Shown here in pieces: positions 41,828 to 51,472 of a stretch of 64,000 nucleotides of DNA. The stretch is from PALSA-1004 sp963804885. Its GTDB lineage: Bacteria; Pseudomonadota; Gammaproteobacteria; Burkholderiales; SG8-41. The position numbers were made by a program, and so were the translations under genes. Within the stretch, counting starts at the first letter, position 1. Each line of letters begins with the position of its first letter. Under the pieces are notes generated by a model that ran no database searches, had not been told where the DNA came from, and saw nothing but the letters and a program-made list of their open reading frames with translations. The DNA lies in contig CAWDSF010000020.1 of the NCBI GenBank assembly GCA_963804885.1, forward strand, positions 744,001 through 808,000. The letters run 5' to 3'.

Positions 41828-43099
41828 ATGAACGTCGGTACTGAAAGTCCAAGCGCGCGGCAGCTCGCGTGGTGGCGCGGTTCCGCCATTGCGCTCACGT
41901 GCAGCGCCTTCTTCATTTCATTTTTTCATCGCGTATCGACCGGTTCGATCGCGGGCGATCTGCAGCACGAATTTGCGATCGGCGCCGCCGCGCTCGGCAC
42001 GCTCGGCGCCACGTACTTTTACGTCTATGCGCTGATGCAGGTGCCGTCCGGCGTGCTGGCCGACACGCTCGGTCCGCGCGTCACGCTCGCGCTCGGCATG
42101 TTGATCGCGGGCGTCGGCTCGATCGCTTACGGACTTGCCGGCAGTTTCGTCACCGCGGCGATTGCGCGCACGCTCGCCGGCCTCGGCGTCTCGGTCGTCT
42201 TCGTCTGCATGCTCAAACTGTGCGCGAACTGGTTTCACGAGCGGCGTTTCGCGACGGCGGTGGGCGCGGCTAATGTCGCCGGCATTGCCGGCGCGCTGGC
42301 CGCGACGGCGCCGCTCGCCTGGCTGATTACCGTCGTTTCATGGCGCAGCGTATTCGTAACGGTCGGCATCCTGTCGCTGATGCTGGCGCTGGCGATGTGG
42401 CTGTTCGTGCGCGAAGCGCCCGTTGCGCGCAGCACCGGCGCCGTCACCGTCGACTGGCGGCGCGCGCTCGCGCAAGTCGCGGCGAATCCGGCCACGTGGC
42501 CGCCGTTCTGGGTCAACGTCGGCATCTCCGGCGCGTACATGACATTCATCGGGCTGTGGGCCGCGCCTTTTCTGGTCCATGCGCACGGCCTGACGCCGGT
42601 TGCCGCCGGACGCTGCACGGCGTTGACGCTCATCGCGTTCGCGGTCTGCGCGCCGCTCGTGGGCTGGTTGTCCGACCGGCTCGGCGTGCGCCGCCCGCTC
42701 GTGATTGCGTTTGCAGTGGCGTTCAGCGCGACCGGCGTGCTGTGGGTCATGCTGCCGCCGCCCAGCGCGAATGCCGCCGTGATAGCGGCGTTGCTCACCG
42801 GCCTCGCGGTGCCGGGTTTCACGCTGACGTGGGCGATCGCCAAGGAAGTCAACCCGCCGCAATCAGCCGGCATGGCGATCGCGATCGCCAATATCGGCGG
42901 CTTCGTGGCGTCCGGCGTGCTGCAGCCGCTGGTCGGATGGGTGGTGGACAGCGGCGCCGGCGTGGTCGCGGGCGGCAGCGCGGATGCGTACCGGCTCGGC
43001 ATCGGCGTGCTCGTGGCGTGGTCGCTCATCGGAATAGTCGCGGCGTGCCGTATCACCGAGACGCGTTGCCGCAACGTGTGGCGCATGCCCGCAGCCTGA
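41828..43099 (+). CDS. Major facilitator superfamily transporter
   Basis: About 423 residues with 12 predicted transmembrane segments. Features are FFISFFHRVSTGSIAGDL in TM1, the loop motif GVLADTLGPR after TM2, and a second half starting WPPFWVNVGISGAYMTFIG with GWLSDRLGVRR. The ATG at 41828 is used because the in-frame GTG at 41783 lies inside the terminator stem. No ribosome-binding site is visible. It resembles organic-anion transporters of the MFS, but the substrate is not predictable. Confidence 0.88.
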   Translation: MNVGTESPSARQLAWWRGSAIALTCSAFFISFFHRVSTGSIAGDLQHEFAIGAAALGTLGATYFYVYALMQVPSGVLADTLGPRVTLALGMLIAGVGSIAYGLAGSFVTAAIARTLAGLGVSVVFVCMLKLCANWFHERRFATAVGAANVAGIAGALAATAPLAWLITVVSWRSVFVTVGILSLMLALAMWLFVREAPVARSTGAVTVDWRRALAQVAANPATWPPFWVNVGISGAYMTFIGLWAAPFLVHAHGLTPVAAGRCTALTLIAFAVCAPLVGWLSDRLGVRRPLVIAFAVAFSATGVLWVMLPPPSANAAVIAALLTGLAVPGFTLTWAIAKEVNPPQSAGMAIAIANIGGFVASGVLQPLVGWVVDSGAGVVAGGSADAYRLGIGVLVAWSLIGIVAACRITETRCRNVWRMPAA

Positions 43100-43178
43100 C
43101 AGCCGCGCGCGCACCCTATGCGATAATCCTGCTCGACTGTTGCGCGCGGACGCGCGGACAAATCTCACAGGGTCTGCA

Positions 43179-44159
43179 ATGAAACCGAAAATTCTCGTCA
43201 CGCGTGAAGTCTTCGATGAAACGCTCGCTTACCTTGCCGAGCATTGCGAAGTCGAGTCCAACCAGGCCGACCAGCCCTTCGATTCCGCGACGCTGGCGCA
43301 GCGCTTGCATGACAAGGACGGCGTCGTGTGCTGCCTGACGGACCGGATCGATGACGCGCTGCTCGCGAAAAGTCCGCGCCTGAAAGTCGTCGCCAACATC
43401 GCGGTCGGCTACAACAACATCGACGTGCCGGCCAGCACGGCGCGCGGCGTGATGGTGACCAATACGCCCGGCGTGCTCGACGACAGCACCGCGGACCTCG
43501 CCTTTACGCTGATACTCGCCACGGCACGCCGCCTGACCGAAGCCGAAGCCTATGTCCGCGCCGGCAAATGGCAGGGCTGGCATCTGAAGCAGATGCTCGG
43601 CGTCGACGTGCATCACGCGACGCTCGGCATTATCGGCATGGGCCGCATCGGGCAGCAGATTGCGCGCCGCGCGTCCGGCTTCAAAATGCGCGTGCTTTAT
43701 CACAATCGCAACCGGTGGCCGGCGGACGTCGAGAAGTGGCTCAACGCCGAGTATGTCGGCAAGGAGCAGTTGCTCGCGCAATCCGATTTCGTCGTGCTGC
43801 AAATACCGTATTCGCCGGCGACCCATCATTACATCGGCGCCGCGGAATTGAAACAGATGAAACCCACTGCGATCCTCATCAATTCGACGCGTGGCGGGGT
43901 GGTCGACGATGCCGCGCTCGTGGACGCGCTCAAAAACGGCACCATACGCGCGGCCGGCCTCGACGTGTTCGAGAACGAGCCCAAGCTTCATCCGGGTTTT
44001 CTCGAACTGAAGAACGTGGTGCTCGCGCCGCACGTCGGCAGCTCGACCGAGGCGACCCGGCGCGCGATGGCCATGACCGCCGCCAAAAATGCGGTGGCCG
44101 CCTTGACGGGCATCACGCCGCCGAATTTGCTCAATCCCGCCGCCAGAGCCAAAGCCTGA
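43179..44159 (+). CDS. D-2-hydroxyacid dehydrogenase (GhrB/glycerate dehydrogenase type)
   Basis: A 326-residue NAD(P)-dependent reductase, probably of glyoxylate, hydroxypyruvate or a related 2-oxoacid. Conserved are VANIAVGYNNIDV, the nucleotide-binding GIIGMGRIGQQIARRA, the catalytic Arg in INSTRGGVVDDAAL, the Glu in FENEPKLH, and the His in LAPHVGSST. The start at 43179 follows AGGG and begins MKPKILVTREVFDE. It is followed 83 bases later by an AEC transporter, possibly a partner for a hydroxyacid. Confidence 0.9.
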   Translation: MKPKILVTREVFDETLAYLAEHCEVESNQADQPFDSATLAQRLHDKDGVVCCLTDRIDDALLAKSPRLKVVANIAVGYNNIDVPASTARGVMVTNTPGVLDDSTADLAFTLILATARRLTEAEAYVRAGKWQGWHLKQMLGVDVHHATLGIIGMGRIGQQIARRASGFKMRVLYHNRNRWPADVEKWLNAEYVGKEQLLAQSDFVVLQIPYSPATHHYIGAAELKQMKPTAILINSTRGGVVDDAALVDALKNGTIRAAGLDVFENEPKLHPGFLELKNVVLAPHVGSSTEATRRAMAMTAAKNAVAALTGITPPNLLNPAARAKA

Positions 44160-44242
44160 GCGGCGGCGGACACCTCATTTCTTTCGCAGGCTAAGCGCGA
44201 GGCCGCCGCGGTGGCGCGCCTGCGGCAACTGCCGGAAACCGT

Positions 44243-45196
44243 ATGACGCAGCTCTTCAACCTGATGATCGAAGTCATGCTGCCGCTGGCGTTGCTGGTGG
44301 CGGCGGGAGCGGTATGGCCGCTCATTTTCCGCGATACGCCGGTCGAAGCGATGCGCACGCAGTTGAACCGGCTCGTGCTGTATGTTTTTTATCCGTGCAT
44401 TCTGTTTGCCGTCGTCGCGAATACGCCGATCACGAAGGAACTGCTGTCAGTGCCGCTGCTGGTGGGCATCGGCACGCTGAGTTCCGGCGCGCTGCTCTAC
44501 GTGCTGCTGTACCTGACGCCGCTCGGCCGCGGGCTCTCCGATCCGACGCGCGCGATCCTGATGCTCGGCGGCATGTTCGGCAACACCTTCAACATCGGCG
44601 CGCCGGTCGTGATGTTCTTCTTCGGCCGCGACGCCGTGCGCTATGCCGTGTTCAACGACATGCTGATGACCATGCCGTTCATCTGGAGCCTCGGGGTATG
44701 GATCGCGACGCGGCTGGGCTCGCACGAAAAACCGGTGTCGTATCCGTCGTTGTGGCGGATCCTGTTGTCGCTGCCGCCGCTGTGGGCGTTTGCGCTCGGC
44801 TTAACGCTGCAGGCGCTGGACCTTACGTACAAGCCGCTGGTGGTGGCGGCGCACATGATAGGGCAGGCGACGATACCGGTGACGCTGTTCGTGCTGGGCA
44901 TGACCATCCCGTGGCGCAACCTGACGCCGCGGCCTGAAATTCTGACGGCGGCCGCCGTCAAGCTGTTGTTCGCGCCGCTGGTCGTCGCCTGCGTTTCGCA
45001 CCTCTTTTTCGCGCCGCTCGCCGAAGCCCAGTACGCGGCGGCGCTCGAGGCAACGACCCCGGCGATGATGACGGCGCTGCTGCTGGCCGACCGCTTCCGC
45101 CTCGACAGCGCGGCGGCGGCGTTGTTGATTGGCTGGACTACAATCCTGTTCTGGTTCAGCCTGCCTGTGACTCTTGCCCTTGGCCTGATCCGTTAA
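44243..45196 (+). CDS. AEC family transporter
   Basis: A 317-residue auxin efflux carrier family protein with about 10 hydrophobic segments in two halves. Examples are VMLPLALLVAAGAVWPLIF, GGMFGNTFNIGAPVVMFFFG with the conserved Asn/Gly region, and GQATIPVTLFVLGMTI in the second half. Bacterial members (such as MdcF-type) move dicarboxylates such as malonate or malate. The position after a 2-hydroxyacid dehydrogenase fits an organic-acid role (inference). Confidence 0.88.
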   Translation: MTQLFNLMIEVMLPLALLVAAGAVWPLIFRDTPVEAMRTQLNRLVLYVFYPCILFAVVANTPITKELLSVPLLVGIGTLSSGALLYVLLYLTPLGRGLSDPTRAILMLGGMFGNTFNIGAPVVMFFFGRDAVRYAVFNDMLMTMPFIWSLGVWIATRLGSHEKPVSYPSLWRILLSLPPLWAFALGLTLQALDLTYKPLVVAAHMIGQATIPVTLFVLGMTIPWRNLTPRPEILTAAAVKLLFAPLVVACVSHLFFAPLAEAQYAAALEATTPAMMTALLLADRFRLDSAAAALLIGWTTILFWFSLPVTLALGLIR

Positions 45197-45297
45197 TCGC
45201 GCGAGGCGTACCGTTCGTCGCGCCGCTCCTGCCCGTAGCGGCGTGCAGCCGGTAAAATGCCGCCGATAACGTGCGGTGAATTCAGGAGGAAAAATCC

Positions 45298-46113
45298 ATG
45301 CGGAAATGCGCGGCTTTTGCGTTGCTGGCGTCGGTTGGTATGGGCGCGGCGGCGCAGAATCCCAAACCGGCTGACGTCTGGTTCAGTGCCGGCCACGTCG
45401 CATTGAGCGCAACCGATGCCGCGAGCGGTCTCGCGGCCGAATGGCAGTTCGATCGCGCCGACAACGGCGACGTGCGCCTGGTCAAGGACGAGCGCCGGGG
45501 TACTGCGCGCGTCAGCGGCACCGTCCTGTCGGTCTGCGGGGACCAGGCCATCATTTTCAAAGATTTCGCGCCCGCGCCGCGGCGCGAATTGCAGGAATTG
45601 AACGAGCCCGTGCTGCATCTGCAACTCGTGCTGCGTTTATTGGCGCGCGCGCTGCCCGCCGGGCTGCCGGCCGCGGGCAGCGAGACCAGCGTCGACATCG
45701 GCGACGACAAGAACACTTTGCGGCTGCGCAAGGATTACAGCGCGCGCAAAGATATCGGCGCGCCCTGGCGGACCCGCGGCAGCGTGCGCCGCGCCGCCGC
45801 CGACGTGCGCTTCGATCTCGTGGTCACTTATGCGGCTGACGATCCGCCGCATCGTCCGGTGGAGCTGAAACTCGCCGGCGTGTGGGAGCAGCAAAGCCGC
45901 ATGCAAAAGCTCGACAATACCTTCAGCATTGCGGGCTGGCGCGTGCATCGCGTCGACGCAGTGAGCGAAGTCGTGGGCGGCAACACCTACGTCGATCCGG
46001 TTGCGCGGATTGCGCCTTTGAGTTTTGCAACGCTTGGCGATGTGCGCGCGACTATCGGCCGCTGGTGGGACCCGAACGTCAAAGCCCCGCAACGCATGGA
46101 GTGCAAAGTATGA
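45298..46113 (+). CDS. Exported protein of unknown function
   Basis: A 271-residue protein with a signal peptide (MRKCAAFALLASVGMGAAAQ) and a mature region without transmembrane segments: DVWFSAGHVALSATDAASG, LRLRKDYSARKDIGAPWRTR, and a beta-rich second half (YADDPP-type loops, GNTYVDPVARIAPLSFATLG). It looks periplasmic. AGGAGG precedes the ATG. The stop overlaps the ATG of the dehydrogenase gene by 4 bases, so translation of the two is coupled. I do not recognise its family. Confidence 0.75.
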   Translation: MRKCAAFALLASVGMGAAAQNPKPADVWFSAGHVALSATDAASGLAAEWQFDRADNGDVRLVKDERRGTARVSGTVLSVCGDQAIIFKDFAPAPRRELQELNEPVLHLQLVLRLLARALPAGLPAAGSETSVDIGDDKNTLRLRKDYSARKDIGAPWRTRGSVRRAAADVRFDLVVTYAADDPPHRPVELKLAGVWEQQSRMQKLDNTFSIAGWRVHRVDAVSEVVGGNTYVDPVARIAPLSFATLGDVRATIGRWWDPNVKAPQRMECKV

Positions 46114-47004
46114 GCGCACGTCCCAAGTTGGGGTTTATCGGTCTCGGCGCGATGGGGCGGCCGATGGCGCTGAACCTGATGAAGGCCGGCTATGCGATGA
46201 CGGTGTACGCGCGCCGCGCGCAGGCGCTCGAGCCGCTGGTTGCGGCAGGCGCGCGCACGGCGGCGAACCCGGCGGAAGTCGCGCGCGCCGCCGACGTAGT
46301 GTTTTCACTGGTGACGGCATCGGCCGACAGCGAAGCCGTTGCGCTGGGTACTGAAGGGCTGATCGAAGGCGCGCGTGACGGCAGCGTCGTTATCGATATG
46401 GCGACGATTTCCCCGCTCGCGACCCGCCGCATTGCGCAGGCGCTGGCCGCGCGCGGCATCGAGCATATCGACGCGCCGGTCTCGGGCGGACCGGCGGGCG
46501 CGCAGGGCGCGACGCTGTCGATCATGGCCGGCGGCAAGCCGCAAGTGTTCGAGCAGGTCAAGCCGCTGTTCGCGTGCCTCGGCAAAACGATATTGCACAT
46601 GGGCGACCATGGCGCGGGCCAGATCACCAAGGCCTGCAACCAGCTGGCGCTCACGGTCACCGCGCAAGCCGCCGCCGAGGCGCTATCGCTCGCGCGCAGC
46701 TGCGGGCTCGATCCCGCTCGCGTGCACGAGGCGCTGATGGGCGGCGTGGCGGCGAGCCGCGTGCTCGAACTCTTCGGCAAGCGCATGGTCGAGCCGCGAT
46801 TTCGGCAGCGGGATCGATGCGCGGCTTTATCACAAGGATCTCGGCATCGTGCTCGAGCTCGCGCAGGAGGCGGGCCTGCCGCTGCCGGCAGGCGCGGTCG
46901 TCAAGCAGCAGATCAACGCGCTGATGGGCGCGGGCGAGGGCACCGCAGATTTCTCGGTGCTCATACGCGCGCTCGAGCGCGCGGCCGGGCAAACCATCGG
47001 CTAA
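46110..47004 (+). pseudogene. Frameshifted 3-hydroxyisobutyrate dehydrogenase family protein
   Basis: A beta-hydroxyacid dehydrogenase. The Rossmann motif is GFIGLGAMGRPMALNL, the substrate loop is DAPVSGGPAGAQGATL, and the catalytic Lys is in GQITKACNQL. An extra C at 46794-46795 breaks the frame after LFGKRMVE. Removing it gives RDFGSGIDARLYHKDLGIVL, and the frame runs to a TAA at 47002-47004 (about 297 residues). The enzyme would oxidise 3-hydroxyisobutyrate, tartronate semialdehyde relatives or similar. It is coupled to the exported protein and 77 bases from the CoA-ester lyase. Confidence 0.85.
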
Positions 47005-47081
47005 GCGCCGGCGCGACACGCAGGATTGCAGCGCGCGCGAGCCGGAACTATCCACCCACGCTTAAAACGGACATACATGCC

Positions 47082-48062
47082 ATGAGCCTAACTTCGTTCG
47101 AACCCGCGACGCCCCGGCTGCACCGCTCGGAACTTGCGGTGCCGGCGTCGAATCCGAAAATGATCGACAAGGCGAGCCGCTCGGCAGCGGACGTGGTGTT
47201 CCTCGATCTCGAAGATTCGGTCGCGCCTGACGACAAGCCGCGCGCGCGCCGCAACGTCGTCGCCGCGCTGAACGACATCGATTGGGGCCGCAAAACGATG
47301 AGCGTGCGCATCAACGGGCTCGACACGCAGTACACGTACCGCGACGTGATCGAAGTCGTCGAAGCCTGCCCGCGCCTCGATTTGCTGTTCCTGCCCAAGG
47401 TCGGCGTGCCCGCGGACGTGTACGCGCTCGACGTGCTGGTGACGCAGATCGAGCAGGAATGCAAGCGCGAGAAACGCACGGGCTTCGAAATCATGATCGA
47501 AACCGCGCTCGGCCTGTGCAACGTCGAGGCGATCGCGCAGTCGAGCCGGCGCCTGGAAGCGATGTGCTTCGGCTCCGGCGATTTCGCGGCATCGACCGCC
47601 GCGCGCTCCACGACCATCGGCGGCCTCAATCCCGATTACGGTGTGTTGAGCGAGCCGGGCGCGGACGGCAAGCGCGAGTATTTCCAGCTCGACCCCTGGC
47701 ACGCAGCGCATGCACGCATCGTCACCGCGTGCCGCGCCTACGGGCTGCGGCCGATCGACGGCCCATACAGCGATTTCAACGACACGGCCGGGTTTCGCGT
47801 GTCGAGCCAGCGTGCGGCGGCGCTGGGCTTCGAGGGCCGCATGGTGATTCATCCGGCGCAGATCGAAGCCGTGAACACCGTGTTCAGTCCGGCGCCGGAC
47901 GAGGTCGCGCGGGCGCGGCGCATCGTCGACGCGATGGCGCAGGCCGCGCGCGATGGCCGCGGCGCGGTCCAACTCGATGGCCGCATGATCGATATCGCCA
48001 ATATCCGCATGGCGCAGCGACTGCTCGCCAAAGCCGACGCGATCGCCGCAGCGCATGGCTAA
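47082..48062 (+). CDS. CitE-type CoA-ester lyase (malyl/citramalyl-CoA lyase family)
   Basis: A 326-residue HpcH/HpaI-type lyase close to L-malyl-CoA/beta-methylmalyl-CoA lyases. Conserved parts are RSELAVPASNPKMIDKA, VVFLDLEDSVAPDDK (acidic metal region), SVRINGLDT with the substrate Arg, LFLPKVG, IMIETALGLCNVEAIA with the metal Glu, and the terminal HPAQIEAVN. It splits hydroxyacyl-CoA thioesters into glyoxylate or pyruvate plus acyl-CoA. The ATG at 47082 has another ATG 5 bases upstream in a different frame. It pairs with the HIBADH-type gene in a probable organic-acid pathway. Confidence 0.88.
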   Translation: MSLTSFEPATPRLHRSELAVPASNPKMIDKASRSAADVVFLDLEDSVAPDDKPRARRNVVAALNDIDWGRKTMSVRINGLDTQYTYRDVIEVVEACPRLDLLFLPKVGVPADVYALDVLVTQIEQECKREKRTGFEIMIETALGLCNVEAIAQSSRRLEAMCFGSGDFAASTAARSTTIGGLNPDYGVLSEPGADGKREYFQLDPWHAAHARIVTACRAYGLRPIDGPYSDFNDTAGFRVSSQRAAALGFEGRMVIHPAQIEAVNTVFSPAPDEVARARRIVDAMAQAARDGRGAVQLDGRMIDIANIRMAQRLLAKADAIAAAHG

Positions 48063-48140
48063 CGCGCGCGCCGAACATAACGGGCGTGCCGTTCATGCCG
48101 CAATACGCCGTCTTCAAGACGACCCGGGAGGAAAGCTTGC

Positions 48141-51100
48141 ATGGCGCGCTTGACGCAGCCGCTTGAAGTAGTGCCGGCAGTTCCGCCCGCGCCCGACGAG
48201 ACGGCCGCCGCGGTATTTGCCGAGCAGGTTCGCCTGCTGTACCGGCTGTCGCGTCCCGCTTACGGCGGCACTCTCGCTGTCGCGCTCATCGTCGTTGCCG
48301 GGCTGTGGGGTGAAGTGTCGCCGTCCATACTCGGGAGCTGGTTTGCGCTGGTGGCCGCCGCCACCGCCGCCCGCTTCGTGCTTTACCGTCAATATGGAAC
48401 GGCCGAGCCCGCGCGCGATGCGCGCTCGTGGTCGACCCGCTTCGTGCTCGGGGCCGTCGCGATGGGCAGCTTGTGGGGCGTGCTGGGCTCGTTGCTGCTG
48501 GCCGCCGCCGATTGGTACTACCAGCTCCTGATCGTCGTTCGTGATCGCGGGCATGGTCGCCAGCGCGCTGGTAGTGCTGACGCCCGTCAAACGCGCGTTC
48601 ATCGGTTTCACGCTGGCGGCGTTGCTGCCGCTCATCATCGCGATGTATGCGCACGGCGATTCGATCCACCTGTTCACCGCCGCCATCCTGACGGCATTTC
48701 TCGCCGTGATGATGGCCGCCTGCCCGATCATGCATCGAGACTCACGTCGCTTCATTGCGAACGCGCTTCGAAAATGCCGATCTCGTCAAGCGCCTCTCCG
48801 CCGCCAATCAAACGGCCGACGATGCGATCGGCCAGCTGCACAGTCAGCTCGAAGACCAGAAAAGAATAGAGCAGGCGCTGCAGGAGGCGACCGACCGCGT
48901 CGAGGCGCTAATTGCTGCGTCCCCGCTGGCGATCATTGAGTTCGATGTGAACCTGGAAGTCGACCGCTGGAACCCCGCCGCCGAGCGCATGTTCGGCTGG
49001 ACCAAGTACGAAGTGCTGGGCCGGCCGACTCCGCTGGTGCCGCCTGAGCTCATGGCCGAAGCGGAGGCGCACCGCGTGCGCATTTTCAACGGCGAGACGT
49101 TTGCCAACGTCGAAACCGTGCGCCGCCGCAAAGACGGCACTGTCGTCAATGTCAGCGTGTCCGCCGCGGCAATCTACAACAGCGAGGGCGAGGCTGCCGG
49201 CATGGTCGCGATGTTCGCAGACATCAGCGGGCGCAAGCGCGACCGCGAGGCGCTGCAGCGCTCGTCGGCGCGGCTGGAGGCGCTCGTCGCGGCATCGCCG
49301 CTCGCGATCATCGTGCAGGACGAGCACGGCGTGATCAAGCGCTGGAACGAGGCGGCCCACCGGATTTTCGGCTGGACCGAGCAGGAGGCGATCGGCCAGA
49401 AGATGCTCGCCGTGCCCGCCGAAAAAATGGCCGAGGGCATAAATTTCCGCGAGCGCATCATGTGCGGCGAGCATTTTGCCGACGTCGAAGCAGTGCGCCG
49501 GCGCAAAGACGGCAGCGATGTTCCGGTAAGCTTGTCCGCGGCGCCGCTGCGCGATGCCATGGGCAAGACCAATGGCATGGTGCTGCTTGCGGCCGATATC
49601 AGCGAGCGCAAACGCTCGGAGCTGCGCCAGGACATTCAAAAATCCGTGACGGTGCTGCTCGCCGAAGCGAGCAGCGTCGAAGAAGTCATACCGCGCGTCA
49701 TTCAAACGTTGTGCGAAGGGCTCGGCTGGGTTGCCGGCGCGCGGCGCATCGTCGCCAAAGACGACGGCTTGATGCGCCATACGGAGGATTGGGGCCTGGC
49801 GGAGCCAGGCATCCAGCTTTTTCTGCGGCAGTCGGCGGGGCGCGTCGACACCACCGGCGAGAACGCGGGCCTGCTGCGCAGGGTATGGGCGGGTGGCAAG
49901 CCCGTATGGCTCGCCGATATCGGGCAGGAACCGACGTTCGTGCGCGGCGCCGCGGCGGTGGCGGCGGGACTGCACTGCGCGTTCGCATTTCCAATTCTCG
50001 TGAGCGGAGAGTTCTACGGCGTCATCGAGCTTTTCGGCACCGAGGTACGCCAGCGCGACGACGAAGTGGTCAAGATCGCGACGGATATCAGCAGCCAGAT
50101 CGGCCAGTTCATCGCACGCAAGGAGGCCGAATCCCATCTCACGTTCTTTGCGAATCACGACACGTTGACGGGGCTGCCGAACCGCGCGATGTTCAACCAG
50201 CGCCTGACGCAGGCGCTGGCGCGTGCGCAGCGTCTCACGACGATGGCGGCGGTGCTGTTCGTCGATCTGGATCGTTTCAAAGTCATCAACGACACGCTGG
50301 GTCACGACGCGGGCGACCAGTTGTTGAAGCAGCTTGCCGAGCGGCTGCGCGAGTGCCTGCGCGAGGGTGACACAATCGGGCGCCAGGGCGGCGACGAGTT
50401 CGTTGTGCTGATCGAGGACGTGGCGGACCCCACGCAGGTCGCGAGCGTCGGCCAGAAAATACTCGATACGGTGGCGCGCCCGTACGTGATCAGCGGCCAG
50501 GAATTTCACGTGACGGCCAGCATCGGCATCAGTATTTATCCCGAAGACGGCCACGATCAGCAGACGCTATTGAAAAATGCCGACATCGCGATGTACCGCG
50601 CCAAGGAACAGGGGAAAAACAACCACCAGTTCTACTCCGCGCAGTTGAACCTGCATTCGTTCGAGCGGCTGGCGTTCGAGACGAGCCTGCGGCGAGCGGT
50701 TGAGCGCGGCGAATTTCTGCTGCATTACCAGCCGAAGGTCGATATGCGCAGCGGCCTCATTACCGGCGTCGAAGCGCTGATACGCTGGCAGCATCCGGAA
50801 CTGGGCCTCGTGCAACCGGGCCAGTTCATCGCGATGGCCGAGGAAACCGGGTTGATCGCGCCAATCGGCGAATGGGTGCTGCGCACCGCGTGCGCCGAAG
50901 CGCAAGGCTGGGTGGTCAAAGGCATGCCGCCCGTCAGCGTCGCGGTCAACCTGTCGGCGCGCCAATTCGCGCGCGACGAGCTCGCGACGGCCATCATGCG
51001 CGTCTTGCGCGAGACCGGGCTTGATCCGCGACGGCTTGAGCTGGAAATCACCGAGAGCACTGTCATGCACAATCCGGAGCGCGCGGTGGAAGTGATGCAG

Positions 51101-51451
51101 CAGTTAAAGCGCCTGGGCGTGCGGGTCGCGATCGACGATTTCGGCACCGGCTACTCGTCGTTGAGTTACCTGAAGCGCTTCCCGCTCAGCAGCGTAAAAA
51201 TCGACCGCTCGTTCGTGCTCGATCTGCCGGGCGACAAGGACGACGCGGCGATCACGCAGGCCGTCATCGCGATGGCTCACAGCCTGCGCCTGCGCGTGGT
51301 CGCGGAAGGCGTAGAAACCGCCGAGCAGTACCGTTTTCTCGAAGAGCATCAGTGCGACGAAATGCAGGGCTATTACTTCAGCAAGCCGGTCGATGCGCTG
51401 ACCATCGCGCGCCTGCTCGCCGGGCGGCATGCCGCCGCCAAGCTCGCCTGA
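48141..51451 (+). pseudogene. Frameshifted PAS-PAS-GAF-GGDEF-EAL cyclic-di-GMP protein
   Basis: Domain order: an N-terminal membrane region of about 5 helices (48210-48730), PAS 1 (48890-49230), PAS 2 (49270-49600), GAF (49640-50110), GGDEF (50140-50620) and EAL (50690-51420). The cyclase motif GGDEF is intact with an inhibitory site REGD five residues before it, and EALIRW is intact, so both activities are possible. Two extra bases (near 48537 and 48735) shift the membrane region through three frames. Without them the protein is about 1,102 residues. The soluble part from 48755 is open as written. Confidence 0.87.
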
Positions 51452-51472
51452 ATTCCGGACGTTAGTCCGCCC

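Noticed and set aside
43116..44033. 305-codon minus-strand open frame
   Set aside because: It lies opposite the well-supported 2-hydroxyacid dehydrogenase and has shadow-frame composition.
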